Assembly: GCA_017744285.1 (NCBI GenBank)
Contig: JAGIBP010000005.1
Coordinates: forward strand, 1 to 64,000
DNA length: 64,000 nt
Origin: Variovorax sp.
Lineage (GTDB): Bacteria; Pseudomonadota; Gammaproteobacteria; Burkholderiales; Burkholderiaceae_C
Direction: 5' to 3'
Part shown: in pieces, positions 26,467 to 34,178 of the stretch
Layout of the letters: every line of letters starts with the position of its first letter
Numbering within the stretch: the first letter of the stretch is position 1
The notes under the pieces: model-generated
Database searches by the model: none
What the model saw: only the letters and a program-made list of their open reading frames with translations
Told to the model about the DNA's origin: nothing
Translations under genes and position numbers: made by a program

Positions 26467-27283
26467 GTGCCCCCCAGGGCCGGGCTACGCCCAGCCCGCT
26501 CCCCGAGGGGGACAAGACAACCCGGGGCGGCCCGGCGCTCCCCTGGGCGTCGGCCGCTCGAGCCGATCCGCCAGTTCGGCCAGGCTGGCCGCATCGGCCT
26601 CGGGACGCGGGCCCACGAGCAGCGCGCAGGTCGGTGGCGGGGTTGTCGCCGATCACGATGGTGTTCGCGCGCGTCGCCCCGGGGCCGAGACGGCGCAGGC
26701 CTTCCTCGAACAGCAGCGGGCCGGGCTTGCCCAGGACGGCCATCGGCGCCACGCCGCTCGCCGCCGTCAGCGCGGCCAGCAGCGCGCCGGTCTCGGGCAC
26801 CAGGGTGCCGCCGGGGCCGGGGTGGTTGTCGTCGCCATTCGTCGCGATCAGCCGCGCGCCGCGGCGCAGTTCGTTCGCCAGGCGCGCGAGCCGCGCGTGG
26901 TTGAAGTGCGGGTCCAGCGCCAGCACCACCAGGTCCGCGTCGGCCTCCACCAGCGTGCAGCCCTGCGCAAGCGCATGGCGCCGCAGCGACCGGCTCGCCG
27001 CCAGCAGGATGCGCGCATCGGCATGCGCGCGCCGCAGGTGCGCCACGGTGGACTCGCCCGCGAGCACGACATGCGCGGGCTCGATCGCGAGCCCCATGCG
27101 CGCGAGCCGGCGGGCCACGCCGCGGGCGGTGTGGGTGGAGTTGTTCGACACGATCACGCAGCGCCCGCGGTAGCGCGCAAGGAGTTCGGCCGCGCCGGGC
27201 AGCGGCTCGTCCTCGCGGATGAGCGTGCCGTCGAGGTCCAGGATCAGGTGGCGGGGGGAGGGGAGATCGTCGGTGGAGTTCAT
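26453..27283 (-). CDS. HAD-superfamily (NagD-like) phosphatase with shifted C-terminus
   Basis: A 276-residue HAD-IIA phosphatase. Motif I is LILDLDGTLI (about 13-22), motif II is VIVSNNSTHT, the motif III Lys is in LGKPGP, and motif IV is IGDNPATDLRAA. Immediately after motif IV the frame becomes GPASRGRCGQPG..., not family-like. In another frame the same DNA reads ALLVGPRPEADAASLAELADRLE, which is the expected continuation. About ten residues plus a frame are missing at 26615-26629, probably a deletion between short CTGCGCGC repeats. As a result the frame runs 14 bases into the convergent RpiR gene. The catalytic core remains, so some activity may survive; the substrate is unknown. Confidence 0.6.
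   Translation of the reverse strand: MNSTDDLPSPRHLILDLDGTLIREDEPLPGAAELLARYRGRCVIVSNNSTHTARGVARRLARMGLAIEPAHVVLAGESTVAHLRRAHADARILLAASRSLRRHALAQGCTLVEADADLVVLALDPHFNHARLARLANELRRGARLIATNGDDNHPGPGGTLVPETGALLAALTAASGVAPMAVLGKPGPLLFEEGLRRLGPGATRANTIVIGDNPATDLRAARGPASRGRCGQPGRTGGSARAADAQGSAGPPRVVLSPSGSGLGVARPWGALSTA
26468..26512. repeat. GC-rich inverted repeat between convergent genes (REP-like)
   Basis: A run of C, GGGCT...AGCCC (26483-26497) nested inside, and CCCC/GGGG flanks make a long imperfect hairpin just after the RpiR stop. It resembles the intergenic palindromes that are repeated in Comamonadaceae genomes and may serve as a bidirectional terminator. Only one copy was found here, so its repetitive nature is not shown. 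Confidence 0.4.
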
Positions 27284-27329
27284 GGCATCGGGGCGCGCGA
27301 TGGACCGCGCGCGGTGGCGGAGATTCTAT

Positions 27330-27375
27330 TGAGCTTGTCTCAGTCGAAGTTGATAAATCGAATGAGCTTGTTTCA
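27330..27375 (+). promoter_or_regulatory. Two 13-base dyads 33 bases apart before the lipoprotein/phospholipase genes
   Basis: TGAGCTTGTCTCA (27330-27342) and TGAGCTTGTTTCA (27363-27375) differ at one base. Each has TGAG/CTCA-type symmetry, and their start-to-start distance of 33 bases is close to three helical turns. They lie 93-138 bases before the lipoprotein start. Binding by a dimeric regulator is inferred. Confidence 0.45.
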
Positions 27376-27467
27376 TTTTCCTGTCACGAGCGATTTCTAA
27401 AGTTCTCGCATCGGCCCGTGCCCTTGTCCGTTCAACCTCCTTCATCGACCGCAAAGGAAAGCAACCC

Positions 27468-27647
27468 ATGAACCTCGTCCTTTCACTGCGTGGCCTGGCT
27501 GCCGCTCTCGTTCTCGCCGCGCTGGCCGCCTGCGGCGGCGGCAGCGGCGGTTCCGGCTCGCCCGTGGCGTCCGCGCCCGGCACGCAGAACCCGCCATCGT
27601 CCACGCCGGATTCGCCGTCCGCCCCGGTGCTGAGCTGCGCGCCCTGA
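27468..27647 (+). CDS. Small Gly/Ser/Pro-rich lipoprotein
   Basis: A 59-residue protein with a lipoprotein signal: LRGLAAALVLAALAACGGG, where Cys21 in the lipobox LAAC would be lipidated. The mature part is short and dominated by Gly, Ser, Pro and Ala, with no domain. AAGGAAA eight bases before the ATG supports translation. It precedes the phospholipase C gene by 59 bases on the same strand and may be co-transcribed with it. No function is known for such mini-lipoproteins. A role in secretion or retention of the phospholipase is only a contextual guess. Confidence 0.65.
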   Translation: MNLVLSLRGLAAALVLAALAACGGGSGGSGSPVASAPGTQNPPSSTPDSPSAPVLSCAP

Positions 27648-27706
27648 GCGCGGCCAGCGAGACGCTTCGAACTCCTCACGTTCCCATCACGCAACCACAG
27701 AACACC

Positions 27707-30004
27707 ATGACGAACTCCCTTCCCCGCCGCGACTTCCTGCGCAAATCCGCCGGCGCGCTGGGCGCCGCCTCGGCCCTCTCGGTGCTGCCGCCGTCGATCC
27801 GCCGCGCGCTCGCCGCCGACGCGGCGGTCGAGACCGGCACGATCAAGGACATCAAGCACATCGTGATCCTCATGCAGGAGAACCGCAGCTTCGACCACTA
27901 CTTCGGCACCCTGCGCGGCGTGCGCGGCTTCGGCGACCGCTTCCCGATTCCGCTCGCGACCGGCAAGTCGGTGTTCTTCCAGCCCAACCCGGTGGCCGGC
28001 GGCCCGGACATCCAGCCCTTCCGCCGCGATTCACGCGTGGCCAATGCCCTGATCGGATCGGGCACGCCGCACAACTTCCCCGACCAGCAGGCCGCCTGGC
28101 AGCAGGGCAAGATGGATCGCTGGATCCAGTACAAGAACCAGGCGACGATGGGCTATTACCTGCGCGAGGACATCCCGTTCCAGTTCGCGCTGGCCGACGC
28201 CTTCACGATCTGCGACGGCTACCACTGCTCCGTGCTCACCGGCACCGACCCGAACCGCATCGTGTTCTGGTCCGGCTCCAACTTCAATCCGGAACTGCGC
28301 AAGCAGGGCATCAACTGCACCGACACGGATGCCGAGCCGGTCAACTCGCGCTGCTGGCCCAGTCCCTACAACTGGGTCGAGGGCCGCGCGCAGCAGGCCG
28401 ACGGTTCGGGCCAGATCGACCCGGCCACCAGTGCCTACAACTACAAGTACACCAACTCCGCCTTCGAATGGGACACGCTGCCCGACGTGCTGCAGAAGGC
28501 GGGCGTCACCTGGCACATCTACCAGAACATGAACGACAACTGGACGGGCGCGATGCACGGCTGCCTGGCCTTCAAGAGCTTCCGCACCGCGCAGCCGGGC
28601 TCGCCGATCTACGAGCACGGCCTGACCGGACCCGGCACGGTCACGGGCGGGCTGAACACCGTCACGCTCGGCAGCGCCAGCTCGACCACCTTCCTCGACA
28701 AGCTGCGCCAGGACGTGCTCGACGGCACCTTGCCGCAGGTCTCGTGGGTGCTGCCCACCCAGTACCTGGCCGAGCATCCCGGCAGCAACGGCGGCGTGAG
28801 TGGCGGGGCCAACCTGGTCGCGCAGGTGCTGGACGCGCTCACCGCCAGCCCCGAGGTCTGGAGCAAGACCGCCTTCTTCATCACCTTCGACGAGAACGAC
28901 GGCTTCTTCGACCACGTGGCGATGCCGGCCGTGCCGTCGTATGACGCGAACGGCACGCTGATGGGCAAGTCCACCGTGCCCCTGGACGGCGAGTACTTCG
29001 ACAACGGCGGCCCGGTGGGCACCAAGTACCTCACGGCGAGCGACACCATCAGCGGCAGCATCCGTCCGTACGGCATGAGCTCGCGCGTGCCGATGTACGT
29101 GGTCTCGCCGTGGAGCCGCGGCGGCTGGGTCGATTCGCAGGTGTTCGACCACACGTCGATCGGCATGTTCCTGGAGAAGCGCTTCGGCGTCACGGTGGAG
29201 GCCATCAGCCCGTGGCACCGCGCCGTGGCCGGGGACCTGACCTCGTGCTTCAACTTCGTGAACCCGAACGACCCGACCGTGCCGACGATGCCCATCACGA
29301 GCAACTTCGAGGCGGTCAACACCGCGCAGCGCGCGCTCGCCAACACCGGCGCCGTGACCACCGCGCCCGCCACGCCGCAGCCGCTGTACCAGGAGCCCGG
29401 CACGCGCCTGTCGCGCGCGCTGCCCTACGAGCTGCACACCAGCGCGCGCGTCGAGAGCCGCGGTTCGCTGTCGCTCGTCTTCGCCAACTCCGGCAAGCAG
29501 GGCGCGGTGTTCCATGTCTACGACAAGCTGCACCTGGACCGGATCCCGCGCCGCTACACGGTGGAGGCCGGCAAGCAGCTGCAGGACGACTGGAACACCG
29601 CCGCCACCGACAGCGGCAAGTACGACCTGTGGGTCTACGGCCCCAACGGCTATGTGCGCACCTTCAAGGGCGATGCGCTGGCGTGGGACGCCGCCGGCTT
29701 CAAGCCCGAGGTGCAGGTCTGCTACGAGCCGGCCACGGGAGCGGTCTACGTCAAGGTGCGCAACGGCGGCCGCGCGGCCGGCCGCGTGACGGTGCAGGCC
29801 AACGCCTACCGCACCGACGGCCCCTGGACGCTGGAGGTCGGCGCCGGTGCCACCGGCCAGCTGCACTGGAACCTCGACGGCAGCGGCCGCTGGTACGACT
29901 TCACCGTGACCGGCGACAACTTCGAGCGCCGCTTCGCCGGCCGCGTCGAAACCGGCAAGGACAGCGTGAGCGACCCCGCGATGGCACTGCACCTGCACGC
30001 CTGA
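27707..30004 (+). CDS. Phosphocholine-specific phospholipase C, Tat-exported
   Basis: A 765-residue enzyme of the bacterial phospholipase C/acid phosphatase AcpA superfamily. The N-terminus is a twin-arginine signal (PRRDFLRKSAGALGAASAL). The catalytic domain begins with IKHIVILMQENRSFDHYFGTLRGVRGFGD (about 47-75); the Asn/Arg/Ser/Asp/His cluster there holds metal ligands and the nucleophile region. Later motifs include NDNWTGA, WVLPTQYLAEHPGS and TFDENDGFFDHV. The last ~220 residues form the two C-terminal beta domains usual in the family. It hydrolyses phosphatidylcholine or sphingomyelin outside the inner membrane, releasing phosphocholine. Length is normal. Phosphate control is common for the family, but no convincing Pho box was found. 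Confidence 0.92.
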   Translation: MTNSLPRRDFLRKSAGALGAASALSVLPPSIRRALAADAAVETGTIKDIKHIVILMQENRSFDHYFGTLRGVRGFGDRFPIPLATGKSVFFQPNPVAGGPDIQPFRRDSRVANALIGSGTPHNFPDQQAAWQQGKMDRWIQYKNQATMGYYLREDIPFQFALADAFTICDGYHCSVLTGTDPNRIVFWSGSNFNPELRKQGINCTDTDAEPVNSRCWPSPYNWVEGRAQQADGSGQIDPATSAYNYKYTNSAFEWDTLPDVLQKAGVTWHIYQNMNDNWTGAMHGCLAFKSFRTAQPGSPIYEHGLTGPGTVTGGLNTVTLGSASSTTFLDKLRQDVLDGTLPQVSWVLPTQYLAEHPGSNGGVSGGANLVAQVLDALTASPEVWSKTAFFITFDENDGFFDHVAMPAVPSYDANGTLMGKSTVPLDGEYFDNGGPVGTKYLTASDTISGSIRPYGMSSRVPMYVVSPWSRGGWVDSQVFDHTSIGMFLEKRFGVTVEAISPWHRAVAGDLTSCFNFVNPNDPTVPTMPITSNFEAVNTAQRALANTGAVTTAPATPQPLYQEPGTRLSRALPYELHTSARVESRGSLSLVFANSGKQGAVFHVYDKLHLDRIPRRYTVEAGKQLQDDWNTAATDSGKYDLWVYGPNGYVRTFKGDALAWDAAGFKPEVQVCYEPATGAVYVKVRNGGRAAGRVTVQANAYRTDGPWTLEVGAGATGQLHWNLDGSGRWYDFTVTGDNFERRFAGRVETGKDSVSDPAMALHLHA

Positions 30005-30041
30005 AGCCCGGCCCCGGCGCGATTCGACTGAAGGGGCCTCG

Positions 30042-30941
30042 TCATCGGCCCGGGTTCAGTTCGGCCAGCGATTCCATGAACGCCCGGCTCACGGGCGACA
30101 GCGAGCGGCCGGCGCGCGTGACCAGGCCGATCGGCCGCGAGAGGCCGGGCCGCTGCAGCGGCACTGCCGCGAGCGCATCGTTCTTGATCAGGTGAAGGGC
30201 GAGCCGCGGCAGCGCGGTCAGGCCCAGGCCCGCGGCCACCAGCGCGCCGCTGGCGGCCACGCTGGGGTACTCCAGCGTCGGCACCACGTGCATTCCCTTC
30301 TGCAGGAAGGCCGCGTCGGTGATCGGGCGGATGCTGCTTCGGGTGCCGCTGGCGATGAAGGGCCGGCCGCTGAACACGGACCACGAGACCGATGCCCGCC
30401 GCGCCAGCGGATCGTCTCGCCGGCACAGCAGCACGAAGGTGTCGTCGAACAGGTGGCGGTATTGCAGCGGCTCGTGGGCGCCGGGCCGCACGCTGATGCC
30501 GAAGTCCGCGCGGCCCTCGTCCACCGCCGCCCGCACGAACTCCGCCGGCCCTTCGATGAACGAGAACTGCACCTGCGGCGAATGCCGGCGGAACCCGGCG
30601 ATCGCAGGCGGCAGCAGCGCGACGCCGGTGGACGGCAGCGCCGCCACCGTCACGTGGCCGCTGCGCCCTTCCAGGAACTGGGACAGTTCGCTGAAGGCGC
30701 TGTTGAAGTTCTCGAGGATGCGCCCGGCGATCGGCAGCAGTTCGCGCCCCGCGGGCGTGAGCTCGACATGGCGCGTGTCGCGGTCGAACAGGCGCGCGCC
30801 GATGGCGTCCTCGATGACCTTCACGGTCCGGCTCAGCGCGGGCTGCGACACGTGCAGCGCCAGGGCCGCGGCCCGGAAGTTGGCGGTCCTGGCCACTTCA
30901 ACGAAGACTTCGAGCTGCTGGAGCGTGAGATTGATGCGCAC
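30042..30941 (-). CDS. LysR-family transcriptional regulator
   Basis: A 299-residue LysR regulator. The helix-turn-helix is in residues 1-65 (NLTLQQLEVFVEVARTANFRAAALALHVSQPALSRTVKVIED), followed by the effector domain from about 90. It is divergent from the CoA-transferase operon, with 113 bases between the starts, the classical arrangement for autogenous control plus activation of the neighbour. The intergenic region has an AT-rich stretch around 30972-30996 (TTATCAGAGATATAGGAATATTG) likely to hold promoter and binding site. The inducer is unknown, possibly a CoA ester or the free acid of the pathway. Confidence 0.93.
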   Translation of the reverse strand: MRINLTLQQLEVFVEVARTANFRAAALALHVSQPALSRTVKVIEDAIGARLFDRDTRHVELTPAGRELLPIAGRILENFNSAFSELSQFLEGRSGHVTVAALPSTGVALLPPAIAGFRRHSPQVQFSFIEGPAEFVRAAVDEGRADFGISVRPGAHEPLQYRHLFDDTFVLLCRRDDPLARRASVSWSVFSGRPFIASGTRSSIRPITDAAFLQKGMHVVPTLEYPSVAASGALVAAGLGLTALPRLALHLIKNDALAAVPLQRPGLSRPIGLVTRAGRSLSPVSRAFMESLAELNPGR

Positions 30942-31054
30942 GGCGCGTCCTGGCGATTGATGCGCCGACGTTATCAGAGATATAGGAATATTGTTCTTCC
31001 CACATCAGGACCGCCTCCCCAGAATCCGGCTTCATCAAGGAGACAGGAAAGCCG

Positions 31055-32206
31055 ATGCAAAGAATTCTCGAGGGCGTTCGCGTCCTGGAGCTCGGGCAGG
31101 TGCTGGCCGGGCCGTTCGCCGGAGCCATCCTCGCGGACCTCGGCGCCGACGTCGTCAAGCTCGAGCGGGTCGAAGGCGGCGACGATGCGCGCCACATGGG
31201 GCCGGCGTTTCGCCATGGCGACGCGCTGAACTTCCACATCTTCAATCGCGGCAAGAAGTCGGTCGCGATCGATCTCAAGCGCGCCGAGGGCCTGGCGGCG
31301 TTCGAGCGGCTGGCCGCCGAGTCGGACATCCTCATCCACAACCTGCGCCCGGGCGTCACCGAGGCGCTGGGCATCGACGGGGAGCGCCTGTGCGCGCGCC
31401 ACCCTGGGCTCATCTATTGCGAGATCTCGGCCTTCGGGCACGTGGGGCCCATGCGCATGCAGCCGGGCTACGAGCCGCTGATCCAGGCGTTCAGCGGGCT
31501 GTCGGCCATCAACGGCGGCCCGGAGGATCCGCCGATGCGCACGGGCGCCTCGGTCTGCGACCAGGGCACCGGCATGTGGGCGGTCATCGGCGCGCTGGCG
31601 CTGCTGCAGCGGCGCCAGCGCACGGGCAGGGGAGGGATCGTTCACACCTCGCTGCTCGAGACCGCGCTGACCTGGACCGGCCAGAAGGCGGATGCCTATG
31701 CCAACGAAGGCCGCCTGCCCGACCGGCACCGCTCGGGGCATCCGGGCTTCGTGCCCTACGAGGCGTTCGACACCGCGGACGCTCCGCTTCTGATCTGCTG
31801 CGGCAACGACCGCCTGTTCGCCAAGCTCGCGCACGAGCTCGGCCGCGGCGACTGGGTCGCGGACCCGCGCTTTGCCACCAACCGCGCGCGCCTGGCCCAC
31901 AAGGGGGCCCTGGTCGACCAGCTCGCGCCGCTCCTGCGCGAGCGCGCGCGTTCGGAATGGATCGCCCGCTTCAATGCCGCGGGCGTGCCGTGCGCGCCGG
32001 TTCACAGCGTGCCGGAGGCGCTCGCCCACCCGCAGGTCGAGGTCCTCGGCATGCAGCAACCCGTGCCCGGCGAAGATTTCCGGCTCACGAGCCTTCCCAT
32101 GTCCATCGACGGCCGCAGACCGACGCACCGCGCGGTGGCCCCGCGGCTGGGCGAACACAACGCCGCGTTCGAGTTGCCCGCGATGGAGGGCAGGACGCAT
32201 GGCTGA
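31055..32206 (+). CDS. CaiB/BaiF family (class III) CoA-transferase
   Basis: A 383-residue class III CoA-transferase. N-terminal motifs are VRVLELGQVLAGPFAGAILADLGADVVKLE (about 8-37) and NRGKKSVAIDLK. The catalytic Asp is Asp169 in the family-specific TGASVCDQGTGMWAVIGALALL, at the position expected for this class. The enzyme moves CoA from a donor such as succinyl-CoA to an organic acid. It heads a four-gene operon and overlaps the lyase gene by 8 bases, so it probably activates the acid that the lyase later cleaves. AGGAG precedes the start. Confidence 0.92.
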   Translation: MQRILEGVRVLELGQVLAGPFAGAILADLGADVVKLERVEGGDDARHMGPAFRHGDALNFHIFNRGKKSVAIDLKRAEGLAAFERLAAESDILIHNLRPGVTEALGIDGERLCARHPGLIYCEISAFGHVGPMRMQPGYEPLIQAFSGLSAINGGPEDPPMRTGASVCDQGTGMWAVIGALALLQRRQRTGRGGIVHTSLLETALTWTGQKADAYANEGRLPDRHRSGHPGFVPYEAFDTADAPLLICCGNDRLFAKLAHELGRGDWVADPRFATNRARLAHKGALVDQLAPLLRERARSEWIARFNAAGVPCAPVHSVPEALAHPQVEVLGMQQPVPGEDFRLTSLPMSIDGRRPTHRAVAPRLGEHNAAFELPAMEGRTHG

Positions 32207-33143
32207 CCTGCCGCGCCGCGTGCACCTGTACGAGGAAGGCCCGCGCGAAGGCTTCCAGATCGAGCCCGGCCCCATCGCCACGGCCGACAAGGTGCGCTTC
32301 ATCGAGGCGCTGGCCGACACCGGCCTGCGCGAGGTGCAGTGCGTCTCCTTCGTCGACCCCGTGCGCGTGCCGGGCATGGCGGACGCGGAGGCCGTGGCCC
32401 GCACCCTGCGCCGGCGCGAGGGCGTCCGCTACACGGGCCTCTGGCTCAACCAGCGCGGGCTGGAGCGCGCGCTGGCCACGCCGCTGGACATCGAGGGCGC
32501 GGTGCGCACCAGCGCCTCCGAGGCGTTCTCCGTCCGCAACAACGGCCGGAACACCGCCGACCTGCTGCAGGCGCAGCGCGAGACGCTGGCCTTCTGCGTC
32601 TCGCGCGGCATCCCGGTGGCGAGCGGCATCGTCACCACCGCCTTCGGCTGCAACATCGAGGGCGCGATCCCGGTGCGGCGGGTGGTCGACCGCGTCGCGG
32701 AACTGCTGGCGCTGCTGCGTGAATTCGGTCTTCGCTTGCCGATCCTGCGCCTGGCCGACACCGTCGGCTGGGCCAACCCGAACAGCATCGCGGCAGTGGT
32801 GGGCGCGGTGCGCGAGCGCTGGCCCGCGCTGCGCCTCGGGCTGCACCTGCACGACACGCGCGGCACCGCGATGGCCAATGCACTGATGGGCCTGCAGATG
32901 GGCATCGACACCTTCGACAGCGCCTGTGCCGGCCTGGGCGGCTGTCCTTTCGCGGGCCATGCCGGCGCCGCCGGAAACATCTGCACCGAGGACCTCGCCT
33001 TCCTGTGCGAGGAGATGGGCATCGACACCGGCATCGACCTCGACGCGCTGGCGGAATGCGCGCGCATGGCCGAGCGCATCGTCGGCCATCCGCTCCCCGG
33101 CAAGCTGATGCGCGGCGGCACGCTGGGCCGCCTGCGGCACTGA
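32199..33143 (+). CDS. Hydroxymethylglutaryl-CoA lyase-like protein
   Basis: A 314-residue TIM-barrel lyase of the HMG-CoA lyase / DRE-metal family. The start ATG at 32199 overlaps the CoA-transferase end. Metal and catalytic motifs are LHLHDTRG (two His ligands, about 208-215) and AGLGGCPFAGHAGAAGN (with the active Cys, about 243-259). The N-terminal signature reads EEGPREGFQ instead of EVGPRDGLQ, replacing the metal-binding Asp by Glu while keeping the catalytic Arg. This suggests a subgroup with a substrate other than HMG-CoA. It likely cleaves a 3-hydroxy-acyl-CoA to a ketone or keto acid and acetyl-CoA. Confidence 0.88.
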   Translation: MADLPRRVHLYEEGPREGFQIEPGPIATADKVRFIEALADTGLREVQCVSFVDPVRVPGMADAEAVARTLRRREGVRYTGLWLNQRGLERALATPLDIEGAVRTSASEAFSVRNNGRNTADLLQAQRETLAFCVSRGIPVASGIVTTAFGCNIEGAIPVRRVVDRVAELLALLREFGLRLPILRLADTVGWANPNSIAAVVGAVRERWPALRLGLHLHDTRGTAMANALMGLQMGIDTFDSACAGLGGCPFAGHAGAAGNICTEDLAFLCEEMGIDTGIDLDALAECARMAERIVGHPLPGKLMRGGTLGRLRH

Positions 33144-33193
33144 TTCGCCACTGGCAACACTCACCCCACTGACAGAGACAAAGAGACAACCCC

Positions 33194-34174
33194 ATGCTGA
33201 ACACCCTTCACAAGACCTTCGGATCGGCCGCCCTCCTCGCCGTCGCAGCCCTGTGCGGCGCCTCGCTGGCGCACGCGCAGGCGTACCCCAGCAAGCCCAT
33301 CACCATCGTGGTGCCCTTCGCCGCCGGCAGCGGCACCGACCAGCAGGCGCGGGCGATGGGACAGGCGCTGAGCACCGAGTACAAGGTGCCGGTGATCGTG
33401 GACAACCGGGCCGGGGCGAGCGGCTTCATCGCCGCGCAATACGTGGCCAAGGCCGCGCCCGACGGCTACACGGTGCTGATGACCACCAACACCACCCACG
33501 CCGCCAACGAGCACCTCTTCAAGAAGCTGCCCTACGACCCGGTGAAGGACTTCACGCCGGTGGCGCTGCTGTCCAAGGGGCACATGCTGCTGATGGTCAA
33601 TCCCGCGTCGCCCATCAAGTCGGTGTCGGACCTGATCGCCGCGGCCAAGGCGTCGCCGGGCAAGCTGAACTTCGGCAGCGGCAGCTCGTCGAGCCGCGTG
33701 GCGAGCGAACTGCTCAAGCAGATGGCGGGCATCGACGTCACCAACGTGCCCTACAAGAGCAACCCGATGGCCATCACCGACCTGCTCGGCGGGCAGGTCG
33801 ACTTCATGTTCGCCGACGCCCCCACCGCGCTGCCGCAGGTGAACTCGGGCAAGCTGCGCGCCCTGGCCGTGAGCGGCACCCGGCGGCTGGCCTCGGCGCC
33901 CACCGTGCCCACGGTGGAAGAAGCCGGCGTGAAGGGCTACGACATGTCGTACTGGACGGCCGTCTACCTGCCGCCCGGCGCGCCGGCCTCGGTGACCGGC
34001 AAGCTCAACGAGATGATGACCAAGATCTCCGCCCTGCCCGCCGTGACGGCCTACCAGGAGGCCACCAGCGGCGAAGTCGCGACCAGCACGCCCGAGGGGC
34101 TGGCCCGATTCCAGGCCGAGGAATCGCTCAAGTGGGGCAAGGTGATCCGCGCCGCGGGCATCCAGCCGGAGTGA
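33194..34174 (+). CDS. Bug/TctC-type tripartite tricarboxylate solute-binding protein
   Basis: A 326-residue periplasmic binding protein. The Sec signal ends at AHA near residue 29, followed by the family start YPSKPITIVVPFAAGSGTD (about 32-50), VDNRAGASGFIAAQYVAKAAPDGYT and YDPVKDFTPVALL. No TctA/TctB membrane genes are nearby, which is usual for the expanded Bug families of beta-proteobacteria. Its place between the lyase and AtuA genes suggests it binds the carboxylate substrate of this operon. It begins 50 bases after the lyase stop. Confidence 0.92.
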   Translation: MLNTLHKTFGSAALLAVAALCGASLAHAQAYPSKPITIVVPFAAGSGTDQQARAMGQALSTEYKVPVIVDNRAGASGFIAAQYVAKAAPDGYTVLMTTNTTHAANEHLFKKLPYDPVKDFTPVALLSKGHMLLMVNPASPIKSVSDLIAAAKASPGKLNFGSGSSSSRVASELLKQMAGIDVTNVPYKSNPMAITDLLGGQVDFMFADAPTALPQVNSGKLRALAVSGTRRLASAPTVPTVEEAGVKGYDMSYWTAVYLPPGAPASVTGKLNEMMTKISALPAVTAYQEATSGEVATSTPEGLARFQAEESLKWGKVIRAAGIQPE

Positions 34175-34178
34175 GGCC

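Noticed and set aside
26468..26512. Insertion-sequence end or mobile-element scar
   Set aside because: It is a GC-rich hairpin without a transposase gene or target duplication; a REP-like or terminator role fits better.
27380..27400. Pho box before the phospholipase C genes
   Set aside because: Only one CTGTCA-type half is present; the second repeat at 11-base spacing is missing.
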